Assembly: GCF_040207125.1 (NCBI RefSeq)
Contig: NZ_CP157940.1
Location: 2,914,001 to 2,978,000, forward strand
Length of the DNA: 64,000 nucleotides
Origin: Lacrimispora sp. BS-2
Lineage (GTDB): Bacteria; Bacillota; Clostridia; Lachnospirales; Lachnospiraceae
Direction of reading: 5' to 3'
The position numbers and the translations under genes were made by a program. Shown here piece after piece: positions 17,604 to 27,508 of the stretch. The notes under the pieces were generated by a model, which searched no databases, was not told the origin of the DNA, and saw only the letters and a list, made by a program, of their open reading frames with translations. The number at the start of each line of letters is the position of its first letter. The stretch's first letter is position 1.

Positions 17604-19283
17604 TTAAATCTTTAGGTCTTCTGCGTCAAACGCATCCTGGATGGGCGCTCCCGGGGATACCATTGGGAATACCTTGTCATCGCAATGAATCTGACAATCT
17701 ATAACAACAGGAACGTTTAACTCTATAGCTTCTCTGAGGACAGGCTCAAATTCCTCCTGACTGGTCACCCGGTAAGCCTTGGCTCCCAGCCCTTCCGCTA
17801 CCTTTACAAAATCCACCTGGTCATTAAGCACTGTATGTGAATACCGCTTTCCATAGAACAGGGTCTGCCACTGACGGACCATGCCCAGTACGTGATTGTT
17901 TAAAACCACCTGGATGATGGGGATATTGTAACGGGTAGCTGTAGCGATCTCATTCATGTTCATCCGGAAACAACCGTCTCCTGCCACATTAATGACTACC
18001 TTATCCTTACAGCCCAGCTTTGCTCCCAGGGAAGCCCCCAGGCCGTAGCCCATGGTTCCAAGACCGCCGGAGGATAAAAAACTTCTGGGGTATTTATACT
18101 GGTAAAACTGAGCAGCCCACATCTGATGCTGGCCTACCTCTGTTGTGATGATGGCGTCTCCCTGTGTGATCTCATAAATCTTTTCAATAACATAGGGACC
18201 GGTCAGAGTGCTTTTATCAAAGCGCATGGGATACATATCTTTCAACCGGTCGATATGTGCCAGCCACTCTTCATGGTTGATGGGATCTAAACGGGCATTG
18301 AGCTTTTTTAAGATCACTTTTACATCACCCACCACGCTGGCATAGGTCTTGACATTCTTATTGATCTCCGCCGGGTCCACATCAAACTGAAGAATCCTCG
18401 CCCTTCTGGCGAACTTGGCGGCATTTCCGGTCACCCGGTCACTGAACCGGGCGCCCACTACGATCAATAAGTCGCATTCCGTAATTCCGAAATTAGAGGT
18501 CTTGGTCCCGTGCATCCCTACCATTCCGGTATATAATTCATCGGTTCCATTAAAGGCTCCTTTTCCCATAAGACTGTCTGCCACCGGGGCCTGGATCTTG
18601 TGGGCAAAGGAAGAAAGCTCTTCCGAAGCATTGGCTGCAACCGCACCTCCTCCTACGAAAATATACGGCTTCTGGGATTTCCGGATCAAATGCAGCGCTG
18701 TCTCTAAATCCTCCTCGGTTATGGTATCCTCCTGCCTTTTAATCGGCTCCGGAGACTGATATTCATATTCAAAGGTGCCGGCAGTTACATCCTTTGTAAT
18801 ATCCACCAGCACAGGGCCCGGTCTTCCGGTCTGAGCGATGCGGAATGCCCTGCGGATGGTGTCTGCCAGTTTTGTTATATCTTTAACGATAAAATTATAT
18901 TTTGTGATGGGCATGGTCACACCGGCAATATCGATCTCCTGGAAGCTGTCCCGTCCAAGGAGGTTCACCGCCACGTTGCAGGTAATGGCCACCATTGGGA
19001 TGGAATCCATAAAGGCGGTTGCAATTCCGGTCACCAGGTTGGTTGCTCCAGGTCCTGAGGTGGCAAGACATACGCCGGTCTTGCCTGTGGCTCTTGCATA
19101 TCCGTCCGCAGCATGGGCTGCCCCCTGTTCATGGGAGGTCAGGATATGGGTTATCTCATCCTGGTGCTTATAAAGGGCATCGTATATATTCAGGATCGTA
19201 CCGCCCGGATAACCAAAAACAGTATCCACTCCCTGCTCTTTCAGGCATTCGATCACAATTTCTGCTCCTGTCAATGTTTTCAT
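17604..19283 (-). CDS. ilvB: Acetolactate synthase, large (catalytic) subunit
   Basis: 559 aa from MKTLTGAEIVIECL; AAAGGAG precedes the ATG at 19283, and the longer open frame overlaps ilvD. The active-site glutamate region (LTSHEQGAAHAADGYARATGK, about 45-65) and the ThDP/Mg motif GDGCFRMN (about 435) are present, as is the three-domain length. It condenses two pyruvates, or pyruvate with 2-ketobutyrate, for valine/leucine and isoleucine. No small regulatory subunit (ilvN) is adjacent, so it is encoded elsewhere or absent. Confidence 0.93.
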   Translation of the reverse strand: MKTLTGAEIVIECLKEQGVDTVFGYPGGTILNIYDALYKHQDEITHILTSHEQGAAHAADGYARATGKTGVCLATSGPGATNLVTGIATAFMDSIPMVAITCNVAVNLLGRDSFQEIDIAGVTMPITKYNFIVKDITKLADTIRRAFRIAQTGRPGPVLVDITKDVTAGTFEYEYQSPEPIKRQEDTITEEDLETALHLIRKSQKPYIFVGGGAVAANASEELSSFAHKIQAPVADSLMGKGAFNGTDELYTGMVGMHGTKTSNFGITECDLLIVVGARFSDRVTGNAAKFARRARILQFDVDPAEINKNVKTYASVVGDVKVILKKLNARLDPINHEEWLAHIDRLKDMYPMRFDKSTLTGPYVIEKIYEITQGDAIITTEVGQHQMWAAQFYQYKYPRSFLSSGGLGTMGYGLGASLGAKLGCKDKVVINVAGDGCFRMNMNEIATATRYNIPIIQVVLNNHVLGMVRQWQTLFYGKRYSHTVLNDQVDFVKVAEGLGAKAYRVTSQEEFEPVLREAIELNVPVVIDCQIHCDDKVFPMVSPGAPIQDAFDAEDLKI

Positions 19284-19300
19284 AGGCCGCTCCTTTTGTC

Positions 19301-20962
19301 TTATATTTCGAGAATTGCTCCCCGGCTTGCCGGGGCTGCCATGGCCGCATAGCGGGCCAGGTATCCTGTGGTCACCTGAGGTTTCCTTGGCTTCCAATCA
19401 GCCTTTCTTCTTGCCATTTCTTCATCAGATACCTTCACATCTAACCGGTGGTTATCAATATCAATGGAAATGATGTCTCCCTCTTCCACCAGGGCAATGG
19501 GACCTCCCACCGCCGCCTCCGGACATGCATGCCCAATGGAGGCTCCTCTGGAAGCGCCGCTGAACCGGCCGTCGGTAATGAGGGCCACCGTGGAACCGAG
19601 CCCCATGCCTGCAATGGCTGAGGTGGGATTTAACATCTCCCTCATGCCCGGGCCTCCCTTGGGACCTTCATAGCGGATAACAACCACATCCCCTGCTACG
19701 ATCTTTCCGCCCTTAATCGCTGTTATGGCATCCTCCTCACAGTCAAACACTCTTGCCGGACCTTCATGCTTTAACATCTCAGGCGCTACGGCAGAGCGCT
19801 TTACCACTGCAGAGTCAGGAGCCAGGTTTCCCTTTAATATGGCAATGCCGCCGGTCTGGCTGTAGGGATTTTCAACTGGCCGGATCACTTCAGGGTTCTT
19901 ATTTACACAGTTCTTTATATTCTCTCCAACCGTTCTTCCGGTTACAGTCATACAGTCTAATTCCAGAAGCCCCAGCTTACTGACCTCGTTCATAACAGCG
20001 TAAATACCGCCTGCTTCATTTAAATCTTCCATATAAGTAGGTCCTGCCGGAGCCAGATGGCAAAGGTTAGGAGTCCTTGCACTGATGGCATTTGCGATTT
20101 CCAGATTTAAATCTACACCGGCCTCATGGGCAATGGCCGGAAGGTGAAGCATGCTGTTGGTGCTGCAGCCCAGAGCCATATCCATGGTCAGGGCATTGCA
20201 AAAGGCTTTTTCCGTCATGATGTCACGGGGGCAGATGTTCTTCTTAAGCATCTCCATGACAGCCATTCCCCCGTGCTTTGCCAGCTTAAGGCGTTCCGAA
20301 TAGACTGCCGGGATGGTTCCGTTGCCTTTCAGTCCCATTCCCAGGACCTCGGTCAGACAGTTCATGCTGTTTGCCGTATACATACCGGAGCAGGAGCCGC
20401 AGGTAGGGCACGCCTTCTGCTCATATTCCCTCACATCCTCTTCGTTCATGTTTCCTGCGGTATAAGCTCCCACCGCTTCAAACATGCTGGAAAGACTGGT
20501 TTTATGGCCTTGCACACGTCCAGCTAACATTGGTCCGCCACTGACGAACACTGTGGGTATGTTAATGCGGGCTGCTGCCATTAAAAGTCCAGGAACATTC
20601 TTATCACAGTTGGGTACCATGACCAGGGCGTCAAAGGCATGGGCTCTGGCAAGGCATTCTGTGGAATCTGCAACCAGGTCCCTGGTGACCAGGGAGTACT
20701 TCATGCCAATGTGTCCCATGGCAATTCCATCACATACCGCAATGGCCGGAACCATCACCGGTGTACCGCCTGCCATGGCTACTCCCATTTTAACGGCATC
20801 CACTATTTTGTCCAGGTTCATATGGCCTGGTACGATTTCATTATAAGAACTGACTATACCGATCAGAGGTCTTTCCATCTCTTCCTCTGTCATTCCCAGC
20901 GCGTTAAACAGGGAACGGTGAGGCGCCTGCTGCATCCCTTTTTTTACTGAATCACTTTTCAT
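19301..20962 (-). CDS. ilvD: Dihydroxy-acid dehydratase
   Basis: 553 aa from [24 protein letters not shown] lies 8 nt ahead of 20962. Cysteines for the Fe-S cluster are visible in [11 protein letters not shown] (about 118) and [19 protein letters not shown] (about 186-204), and the C-terminal [14 protein letters not shown] motif is intact. It makes the 2-oxo acid precursors of valine and isoleucine. Its start overlaps the leuB stop by 11 bp, so translational coupling is likely. Confidence 0.95.
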   Translation of the reverse strand: MKSDSVKKGMQQAPHRSLFNALGMTEEEMERPLIGIVSSYNEIVPGHMNLDKIVDAVKMGVAMAGGTPVMVPAIAVCDGIAMGHIGMKYSLVTRDLVADSTECLARAHAFDALVMVPNCDKNVPGLLMAAARINIPTVFVSGGPMLAGRVQGHKTSLSSMFEAVGAYTAGNMNEEDVREYEQKACPTCGSCSGMYTANSMNCLTEVLGMGLKGNGTIPAVYSERLKLAKHGGMAVMEMLKKNICPRDIMTEKAFCNALTMDMALGCSTNSMLHLPAIAHEAGVDLNLEIANAISARTPNLCHLAPAGPTYMEDLNEAGGIYAVMNEVSKLGLLELDCMTVTGRTVGENIKNCVNKNPEVIRPVENPYSQTGGIAILKGNLAPDSAVVKRSAVAPEMLKHEGPARVFDCEEDAITAIKGGKIVAGDVVVIRYEGPKGGPGMREMLNPTSAIAGMGLGSTVALITDGRFSGASRGASIGHACPEAAVGGPIALVEEGDIISIDIDNHRLDVKVSDEEMARRKADWKPRKPQVTTGYLARYAAMAAPASRGAILEI

Positions 20963-22067
20963 GTGCTGCACACTCCTTTTCTTTTCCAATCCGTTCTACA
21001 ATCAGATCTCCCATCTCTGCGGTTGAGACTTTTTTACACAGTTCCGAATAAATGTCTGCCGTCCGGTATCCTTCCTTAAGCACCTGTTCCACGGCTGCCT
21101 CCACTGCTGCCGCTTCCCTGTCCAGATCAAAGGAATAGCGAAGCATCATAGCTGCAGAAAGTACGGTTGCAATGGGATTTGCAATATTTTTACCCGCAAT
21201 ATCCGGGGCAGAGCCATGACTTGGTTCATACATTCCAAACTTGCTTTCATTCATGCTGGCCGAGGAAAGCATTCCAATGGAGCCTGTGATCATGCTGGCT
21301 TCATCGGATAAAATATCCCCGAACATATTTTCCGTCAGGATCACATCAAACTGTCCCGGGTTCATGACAAGCTGCATGGCACAGTTATCCACCAGCATAT
21401 GGGTTAACGTCACCTCAGGATAATCCTTTGCCACCTCTTCCACCACATTTCTCCAAAGCCTGGAGGAATCCAGCACATTTGCCTTATCCACGCTGGTCAC
21501 TTTTTTCCGGCGTTTCATGGCAATATCAAAAGCCTTAACGGCGATTCTTCTTATCTCATTCTCATTATAGGTAAGGGTATCCACGGCAGTCATAACGCCA
21601 TCCACCTCTTTGGTATACCTCTCCCCAAAATACAGGCCTCCGGTCAGTTCTCTCATGATGACCATGTCAAACCCATCTCCGATAATCTCCTTTTTTAAAG
21701 GACAGGCATCAGACAGCTCTTTATACAGATAGGCAGGGCGGATATTGGCAAATAAATTAAGACCCTTACGGATAGCTAACAGCCCCGCTTCAGGTCTCAG
21801 ATTCGGTGCCACATCGTACCATCTTGAATTTCCTACATCTCCGCCAACTGCCCCAAGGAGAACGGAATCACTGTTTTTTGCTGTTTCAAGGGCTTCATCT
21901 GTTAAGGGAACGCCATATGTATCAATGGAAATGCCGCCCATCAATACTTCGGTATACTGGAAATCATGACCAAATACACTTCCCACTTTATCAAGGACCT
22001 TTCTCGCTTCTCCAATAATTTCAGGCCCGATCCCGTCGCCGGGAATCACTGCAATGTTGTAATTCAT
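20952..22067 (-). CDS. leuB: 3-isopropylmalate dehydrogenase
   Basis: 371 aa. The opening [13 protein letters not shown], the substrate loop [12 protein letters not shown] (about 139-150) and [13 protein letters not shown] (about 245-257) identify the enzyme; residues fit isopropylmalate rather than isocitrate. It oxidatively decarboxylates 3-isopropylmalate in leucine synthesis. It is the first gene of a leuB-ilvD-ilvB-serC-serA-DUF1015 operon; leuA, leuC and leuD are not in the window. GGGAGAGGAAGAG precedes the ATG. Confidence 0.94.
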   Translation of the reverse strand: MNYNIAVIPGDGIGPEIIGEARKVLDKVGSVFGHDFQYTEVLMGGISIDTYGVPLTDEALETAKNSDSVLLGAVGGDVGNSRWYDVAPNLRPEAGLLAIRKGLNLFANIRPAYLYKELSDACPLKKEIIGDGFDMVIMRELTGGLYFGERYTKEVDGVMTAVDTLTYNENEIRRIAVKAFDIAMKRRKKVTSVDKANVLDSSRLWRNVVEEVAKDYPEVTLTHMLVDNCAMQLVMNPGQFDVILTENMFGDILSDEASMITGSIGMLSSASMNESKFGMYEPSHGSAPDIAGKNIANPIATVLSAAMMLRYSFDLDREAAAVEAAVEQVLKEGYRTADIYSELCKKVSTAEMGDLIVERIGKEKECAAHEK

Positions 22068-22109
22068 CTCTTCCTCTCCCTCTATGCCACTGTACTTTGC
22101 TAATATAAC

Positions 22110-22243
22110 TTATCAGAAATCGCTTTTCAGATTTCTGATAAAAGGCAGTGCTTTTTACTGCCGTCCATCCGATTATCGAAGGCGTTTTTTGCTTTTGATA
22201 ATATATTTCTTCTCATAATAGAACATTTATCGGGATTTTTCAA
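22110..22243 (-). promoter_or_regulatory. Promoter and structured leader of the leu-ilv-ser operon
   Basis: On the minus strand TTGAAA (22238-22243), 17 bp, TATTAT (22215-22220) is a near-consensus sigma-A promoter. The leader of about 140 nt has a GGCAG/CTGCC stem (about 22144-22162) and a perfect 12-bp hairpin, TTATCAGAAATC with an 8-nt loop (22110-22141). No U-run follows, and the T-box consensus AGGGTGG-ACCGCG is not present, so the mode of control is unclear. Confidence 0.7.
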
Positions 22244-22309
22244 CTAAAATAAAATAATTTTCAGGAAAAGAATATATAAGATTGGAATTGATACTATGAA
22301 TTTAAGTTA

Positions 22310-23690
22310 TAAGTAAAAAAGTGTCTTCGACACTCTCAGCTCCCCTGCCCCTCACTCATGAGGGGTTTGGGGTTTTTCTTTGTGCTACTTTATTGTAAAA
22401 TTCTTTTATGAATATCTTACAAACCATTTTTTCTGACTATTATGAACACATCATTTATGATCTTCGTCCCAGGCGCTCTGTTGTTGAGAATGTAGAACGA
22501 CTGATTGACTGTGGGGATCCCTCCAAAGGTGGCGCTATGTTTGGCTGCCCTCTTTGTGGTGACCTCAAATTTGTTCCGTTTCGCTGCAAAAGCCGCTTCT
22601 GCCCTTCTTGTGGCAATAAATACAATCAGTTTCGCTCTCTTCACATGTCCTCTAAACTCATTTCTTATGCTCACAGGCATTGCGTTTTTACCATTCCCGA
22701 AGAGCTTCGTTTTTACTTCTTAAATGACCGTTCTCTTTTGAGCTGCCTCTTTCATTCTGTCCGTGATGTTGTTCTTCGTATGTTTTTCAAGATGAATAAG
22801 ACTGAACGCTTTACTCCTGGTTTCATCTGCGTCCTTCATACCTTCGGCAGGGATCTCAAATGGAATCCTCATATCCACTCCCTTATTTCTGAAGGGGGTG
22901 CTGGCAACTTTACTCCATGGAGAACTGTTAAGCACTTTGATTATAACTTTCTTCGTAATGCTTTCCGTAAAGTCCTCCTCGAACAGCTTTCCAAACGACT
23001 CGGGCCTTCTTTCAACAAAATCAAAAATTCCATTTATAAAAAGCATGAAGATGGCTTTTATGTTCGGGCCATACCAAACCTTTGCACTCCGGATATCACA
23101 ATTAAATACATCAGTCGTTACCTTGGGCGGCCTGTCATTGCCAGTTCCCGAATTGATGACTATGATGGGGATTTCGTTACTTTTCATTACACACGGCATG
23201 AAGATAACAAAACCATCATTGAGCGTATACCTGCCTTAGATTTTATCAAACGGCTTATCATTCATATCCCGGAGAAGCATTTTAAAATGCTTCGCTATTA
23301 TGGCATTTATGCCAAACACCACAAACAAGAGAAAAATCTTCGTAAGTGTCTTTCTCCGGAAAAACGAAATTTTCTCTTACAACATTTAGACTGGCGTAAT
23401 TCTATCCTTTTAACTTTTGGATATGACCCACTTCGCTGTCAGAAATGTGGCTCTTCTATGTTGGTTTTAGAAGTTTACCACAAAAAAACTGCACTATTTG
23501 AACGATATCGAAAGGTCATGGGATATGGATATATCCATATCTGTAATTCTTCCTTTATAGTCAAATAGTGCAGTCAAACCAACAAAACAAAAAACCTCAT
23601 AAGCAACGTCATGGCGAAGCCCTCCTTCGCTCTTTTGCTATGCTATTTTTTATTTCAATACTATTATACACTATTTTTGACTATTTGTGG
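22310..23690 (+). mobile_element. IS91-family insertion element (approximate ends)
   Basis: A single-gene HUH element. Left of the transposase there are two hairpins, GTGTC/GACAC (22321-22333) and CCCCTCA/TGAGGGG (22348-22365); right of it a GCGAAG/CTTCGC hairpin near 23615-23635. IS91-type elements have no terminal inverted repeats and no target duplication but carry subterminal hairpins, so the exact ends cannot be fixed from one copy. The element lies about 70 bp upstream of the leuB promoter and does not break it. Confidence 0.65.
22408..23568 (+). CDS. IS91-family HUH transposase
   Basis: 386 aa. An N-terminal zinc-binding domain is seen in GCPLCGDLKFVPFRCKSRFCPSCG (about 47-70, four Cys pairs region). 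The HUH metal site is WNPHIHSLISEGG (about 151-163) and the catalytic tyrosines are in IKYISRYLGRP (about 231), spaced Y-x3-Y as in Y2 transposases. It should nick single-stranded DNA for rolling-circle transposition. The frame is uninterrupted and a second zinc ribbon (CQKCGSSM, about 351) is near the end, so the enzyme may be active. Confidence 0.92.
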   Translation: MNILQTIFSDYYEHIIYDLRPRRSVVENVERLIDCGDPSKGGAMFGCPLCGDLKFVPFRCKSRFCPSCGNKYNQFRSLHMSSKLISYAHRHCVFTIPEELRFYFLNDRSLLSCLFHSVRDVVLRMFFKMNKTERFTPGFICVLHTFGRDLKWNPHIHSLISEGGAGNFTPWRTVKHFDYNFLRNAFRKVLLEQLSKRLGPSFNKIKNSIYKKHEDGFYVRAIPNLCTPDITIKYISRYLGRPVIASSRIDDYDGDFVTFHYTRHEDNKTIIERIPALDFIKRLIIHIPEKHFKMLRYYGIYAKHHKQEKNLRKCLSPEKRNFLLQHLDWRNSILLTFGYDPLRCQKCGSSMLVLEVYHKKTALFERYRKVMGYGYIHICNSSFIVK

Positions 23691-23944
23691 AATTTCCTAT
23701 AAAGTAAAAAAGGCCGATATATTAATACATCAGCCATAATTACCACACAAAACAAAAAAAGCTAATCCCCCTCTCATAGAATTTGCCGCATCAATATGCC
23801 AGCAAACATTGTATTCAAACTGAATACATTTAATAAAGAAATTAGCCTATTTTTATAGTTTACCGTATGTAATATAATTTTGAACAGCCATTTAAGGGTG
23901 CCCAACAAAGATAAATTATGATACTTATAATAAAAAAAAGAGGG

Positions 23945-24041
23945 TCAATCACATAAGCGATATACTACTCTGATATCAATTGGATCAATCGCTTAACTTA
24001 TTGACATTGGTTGCAAAACTAACGTAAGTTAGTTTTGCAAC
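23945..24041 (-). terminator. Two adjacent hairpins downstream of the surface-protein gene
   Basis: A perfect 14-bp stem with a GTAA loop (GTTGCAAAACTAAC, 24010-24041) is followed on the minus strand by a two-part stem (24004-23945: AAGCGAT/ATCGCTT plus TCAAT/ATTGA). On that strand the second is followed by CCCTC and a T-run (23932-23939), so this pair is the likely terminator of the 24099-27449 gene. The rest of 23691-24098 is AT-rich with no gene seen. Confidence 0.6.
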
Positions 24042-24098
24042 GCCCCTTTTCGATATTAAATTAATACTTTTAATAATCTGACATACTCCACTTTCTCA

Positions 24099-27000
24099 CT
24101 ATTTTTTCTTTCCTTCTTCCCAGACGCCTTCCTTATTCAGATAGTATTCTCCAACCCAGGTATCCGTAAGTCTTGCACCTCTTGTTCCGTCAGACGCTTC
24201 ATTCAGGTAGTACCATTTTCCGTCAATCAATTGCCAGCTAGTAAGCATTTTTCCATTCGTGGCATCTAACGCGGTATTCAAATAATACCATTTTCCGTTG
24301 GTGAAAACCCAACCAGTAACCATGTAACCATTCTTATTAAAATGATACCATTCGTTCTTCCCTAACGTTTCCAGTTGGAACCAGCCATCCTTTGGATAGG
24401 TTCTGTCGGCGTTCTGATACCACCAGCCGGTGGCATTCTGAATCCATTTTCCGCCTTTGGCGGTTGTGGCTGCGAACCTGCCGCGGGGGCCTCCACCGCT
24501 GTGGCCGCCACCGCCTCCGCTTGAGTTAGAGGATGATGGTTTCATAATACTAAAGGTTGAAAAACTGCTGGTCTGGAATGTGGCTGAATTGTCTTTTCCA
24601 TCATAAATGAAGTCCAGCCATTCATCAATTCCATTTCCCACATGATGAATTCTTTCACCGGCAATGTATTCTCCCGGAAGCATAACCTTTACAGTGACCG
24701 GAACTGCAAGCGTTACAGGATTGCCGTTCTTACTGAGAGTACAGTCAAAGGTCACTACCGCTCCGGTTTCCGGCTGTTTCTGCACTACGTTAAATTTCAC
24801 CTGCTTACCAGTATCAGTAGTCGTAATACCTGCCGCAAGCAGAGCTCCACTAATTTCTGCCCCCTCTATCTGTTTTTTTCCTGTAATCTCTGGTGGTATA
24901 ACCAACTGGGTAGCTGGTGTGATTCCGGTTGCCTCCTGTAACAGTTGTTCCACCTTTTCCAGCGTTTCCGGATTCATGTTTTTTCGTTTCGCTGGATCCA
25001 TCTCCCTGATTATATTCGCCACTTTATCAATTTCATCCGGATCGTCAGAATTCATATTTTTTACTGCCTCTACTATCTCATCTACTGTAGAATCCTCGTT
25101 GAGACTGCTGCCCTTTTCAATTTTCAGGTATTTATATTGGCTGATACCGTCCGCATCATACTTTACTTTGGGGCTGCCGCTAGAGTCTGTGCTGGCTATG
25201 ATTTTAATGTTAGTATAACCGCTGGTATCCGGCGCCTTGTTCATAGCTGCGCCGCTGCCTTGATTTCTTACCGTCACCTTGGCATCAGCGCTGATTTTAA
25301 TTGTGCTGTCAGCACCCGCCTGAAAAGCAGCATCTGAACTATTGGCAGTTACATCCATACTGGTAGACTGGTCAATTATCACGTTGCCTTGCACTTCAAT
25401 TTTACCATTCACCGTCAGCTTGGCGTTGTTATCGGCATTCGACCAGATTGTGAGATCTTTAGGCACGACAATAGCGGATTCTGAACCATCAATCTTGACT
25501 TCGCCCCTGTTAATCTTAATTTGGGCGGGACTTTCAGTCGCAAACACGATTTGTTTACACCCCTTGAAATCACTGTTCAAATCCAGGTTATTCTTATTCC
25601 AGTTCCAGCCCTCACTTTTGACTCCGCCAGCCTGGGAAGTAAGCGTCAGGATACCGTCCTTCAACCCTGTTGCAGCGGCGGAGGCTTTGACAAATTTGTT
25701 CTCGCGGTCTCCCACATAGAGACCCGCGGTAAGTTGATTATCAGCAGCAGCGGTATCGGCTGCTCCCACGGTCACCTCGTTTCCTGAATTAAATGTTTTC
25801 CCCTGGTCACTAAGTTTATTGGCCATACCTTGGACTTTGGAACCCTCTATTAAATAGATACTGCCGCTGTTCTCACTGATCAGCACGCCACCGTCAATGT
25901 TAATCTTGCCGTTTCGAGTCAAATTGATACCGGACGGATTACTTCCCTTTCCGCTGGCATTAATGGCGATGGTTCCCCCATTGTTTATGTTTATGGTACC
26001 ATCGCAGATGATAGCGCTTTCATGGAAGTTTTCAATCTCAATGCTGCCGCCCTCGTTTACGTTCAGTGTCTTGGACGATGCCACACTTATCAAATTTTTA
26101 TGTTCTGAGGAGTCCACTACAATCTTCGCACCAGCATTCACGTTTAGTATATCAGCCCGTATACCATTATCTTTTTCTGTTTCCAACCAAACAGTAATGT
26201 CCTTCAGTTCTATCTTGCCACGCAGAGCCTTACCTTGCATACGTACAGCCCCTCCGCCCTGGATAGATAAAATCTTTCCTCCAGCACTAAGCGTCTCAAT
26301 GATAGTCAAGGTTTTTCCACTGGGAATAACCAGGGTATGATCCGCCTTCATCGTTACCATATTCTCCAATTTGATGTCATCACTCACAGTAATGCTAGAC
26401 CCGGTGGTGTTTGTCAACGCACTGATTAGTTCAGTAGCATTGGAGACGCTGACAGTGCCGGTGCTTCTTCCAATTCTGACAACCACCGGAGAAAAATGCT
26501 CCATTTCAGCCTGTACTGCCTGCTCTGTCACGGTGGTATCACTCTTCTCCATAACCTGGTTCTCTTCGTCCAGATGATAGATTTGATAATCCTGCACTTT
26601 TGTCCGCTCTGCGCCCTCCGTCTGCTCTATCAGGTTTTCAAAGGATATGGTTATACTACCCTTTTCATTATCGGGCTGTACTTCATTTCCGTCTTTGTCC
26701 AGGACAGTAACATCAAAATATACCAGGTCCTCGTCGACTATATTAATGTTCCCTTCCAGTTCTTCCAATGCCTGTTTGAGGTTTTCAGTTGCGTCCTTGC
26801 TTTCAATCAGTTTTACTAACAGGCTCACATCCTCTGGGAACACATCTGTATCAGCGGATACCATAACGAGGTAATCTCCAGCCTCGGCGGTGAGGACAAG
26901 ACCATCTTTTTCCGTTTCATCCTCCACAATCACCTTAATTTGTGGCAGGGATACGTCTATGTCCATCTTATAGCCGGATGGTATCACCGGCTCATAAACA

Positions 27001-27449
27001 TAGGTTCCCTCTATGTCGGAGATAAACTTTTGCTCCGTACTTTCCACAAAATTTAGTTCCCATTCTATTTCCTTAATTTTCTTTCTTATGGTTTTTTTCT
27101 CAGTTTTCTTTTTATCCCTCTCTGACGCTTCTGCCTGGGAAGAAGTAGCTGGCTTTAGTTGGCTGCTTGTCACATCACCCTCTGCCGCCACGTCATCAGC
27201 CAGTTTCTCGTCCTCTATTTTTTCTATAAGCATGTCCGCCCAAATGCCGGCAGGAAATTTGATATCCTCCTCATCTGCCCCTATTGGCAATTTCTGCAGT
27301 GCATACTTCTCATTCAGATTCTCTAAACCAACAATCGTTTTTTCGGCATTACCGTCTTCTGCCGCATAGAGCGATCCAATATTTATACTGGATAACGCCA
27401 GAGCGCCCGTCAAAAGTACCGACAGTTTCCGTTTTAATTGCAATTTCAT
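24099..27449 (-). CDS. Large secreted surface protein with cell-wall-binding repeats
   Basis: 1116 aa from MKLQLKRKLSV (AGGAG 8 nt upstream). Signal peptide about residues 1-28 (cut after LYA). A Lys/Glu-rich segment near 110-140 is followed by beta-rich domains. The middle (about 330-760) is rich in NVNAGA / INVNNGG-type strands with Asn ladders, which suggests a right-handed beta-helix. A Gly/Ser-rich linker (SSGGGGGHSGGG) leads to four or five choline-binding-type repeats (GWWYQNADR, GKWYYLN, GKWYYLNEA) at the C-terminus, which fix the protein to the wall. No catalytic motif seen. It may bind the polysaccharide used by the adjacent lyase locus; that is inference. Confidence 0.75.
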   Translation of the reverse strand: MKLQLKRKLSVLLTGALALSSINIGSLYAAEDGNAEKTIVGLENLNEKYALQKLPIGADEEDIKFPAGIWADMLIEKIEDEKLADDVAAEGDVTSSQLKPATSSQAEASERDKKKTEKKTIRKKIKEIEWELNFVESTEQKFISDIEGTYVYEPVIPSGYKMDIDVSLPQIKVIVEDETEKDGLVLTAEAGDYLVMVSADTDVFPEDVSLLVKLIESKDATENLKQALEELEGNINIVDEDLVYFDVTVLDKDGNEVQPDNEKGSITISFENLIEQTEGAERTKVQDYQIYHLDEENQVMEKSDTTVTEQAVQAEMEHFSPVVVRIGRSTGTVSVSNATELISALTNTTGSSITVSDDIKLENMVTMKADHTLVIPSGKTLTIIETLSAGGKILSIQGGGAVRMQGKALRGKIELKDITVWLETEKDNGIRADILNVNAGAKIVVDSSEHKNLISVASSKTLNVNEGGSIEIENFHESAIICDGTININNGGTIAINASGKGSNPSGINLTRNGKINIDGGVLISENSGSIYLIEGSKVQGMANKLSDQGKTFNSGNEVTVGAADTAAADNQLTAGLYVGDRENKFVKASAAATGLKDGILTLTSQAGGVKSEGWNWNKNNLDLNSDFKGCKQIVFATESPAQIKINRGEVKIDGSESAIVVPKDLTIWSNADNNAKLTVNGKIEVQGNVIIDQSTSMDVTANSSDAAFQAGADSTIKISADAKVTVRNQGSGAAMNKAPDTSGYTNIKIIASTDSSGSPKVKYDADGISQYKYLKIEKGSSLNEDSTVDEIVEAVKNMNSDDPDEIDKVANIIREMDPAKRKNMNPETLEKVEQLLQEATGITPATQLVIPPEITGKKQIEGAEISGALLAAGITTTDTGKQVKFNVVQKQPETGAVVTFDCTLSKNGNPVTLAVPVTVKVMLPGEYIAGERIHHVGNGIDEWLDFIYDGKDNSATFQTSSFSTFSIMKPSSSNSSGGGGGHSGGGPRGRFAATTAKGGKWIQNATGWWYQNADRTYPKDGWFQLETLGKNEWYHFNKNGYMVTGWVFTNGKWYYLNTALDATNGKMLTSWQLIDGKWYYLNEASDGTRGARLTDTWVGEYYLNKEGVWEEGKKK

Positions 27450-27508
27450 ACTCTGCACTCCTTTTATCTATATTTTTTGTAATACCTATGTCATGAAAGT
27501 CTCATTTG

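Noticed and set aside
22068..22310. T-box riboswitch for the leu-ilv-ser operon
   Set aside because: The leader has hairpins and a good promoter but not the AGGGTGG-ACCGCG antiterminator sequence nor a terminator with U-run.
23691..23944. Gene or IS end in the AT-rich gap after the IS91 element
   Set aside because: No frame with a ribosome site and no inverted repeat matching another end was found.
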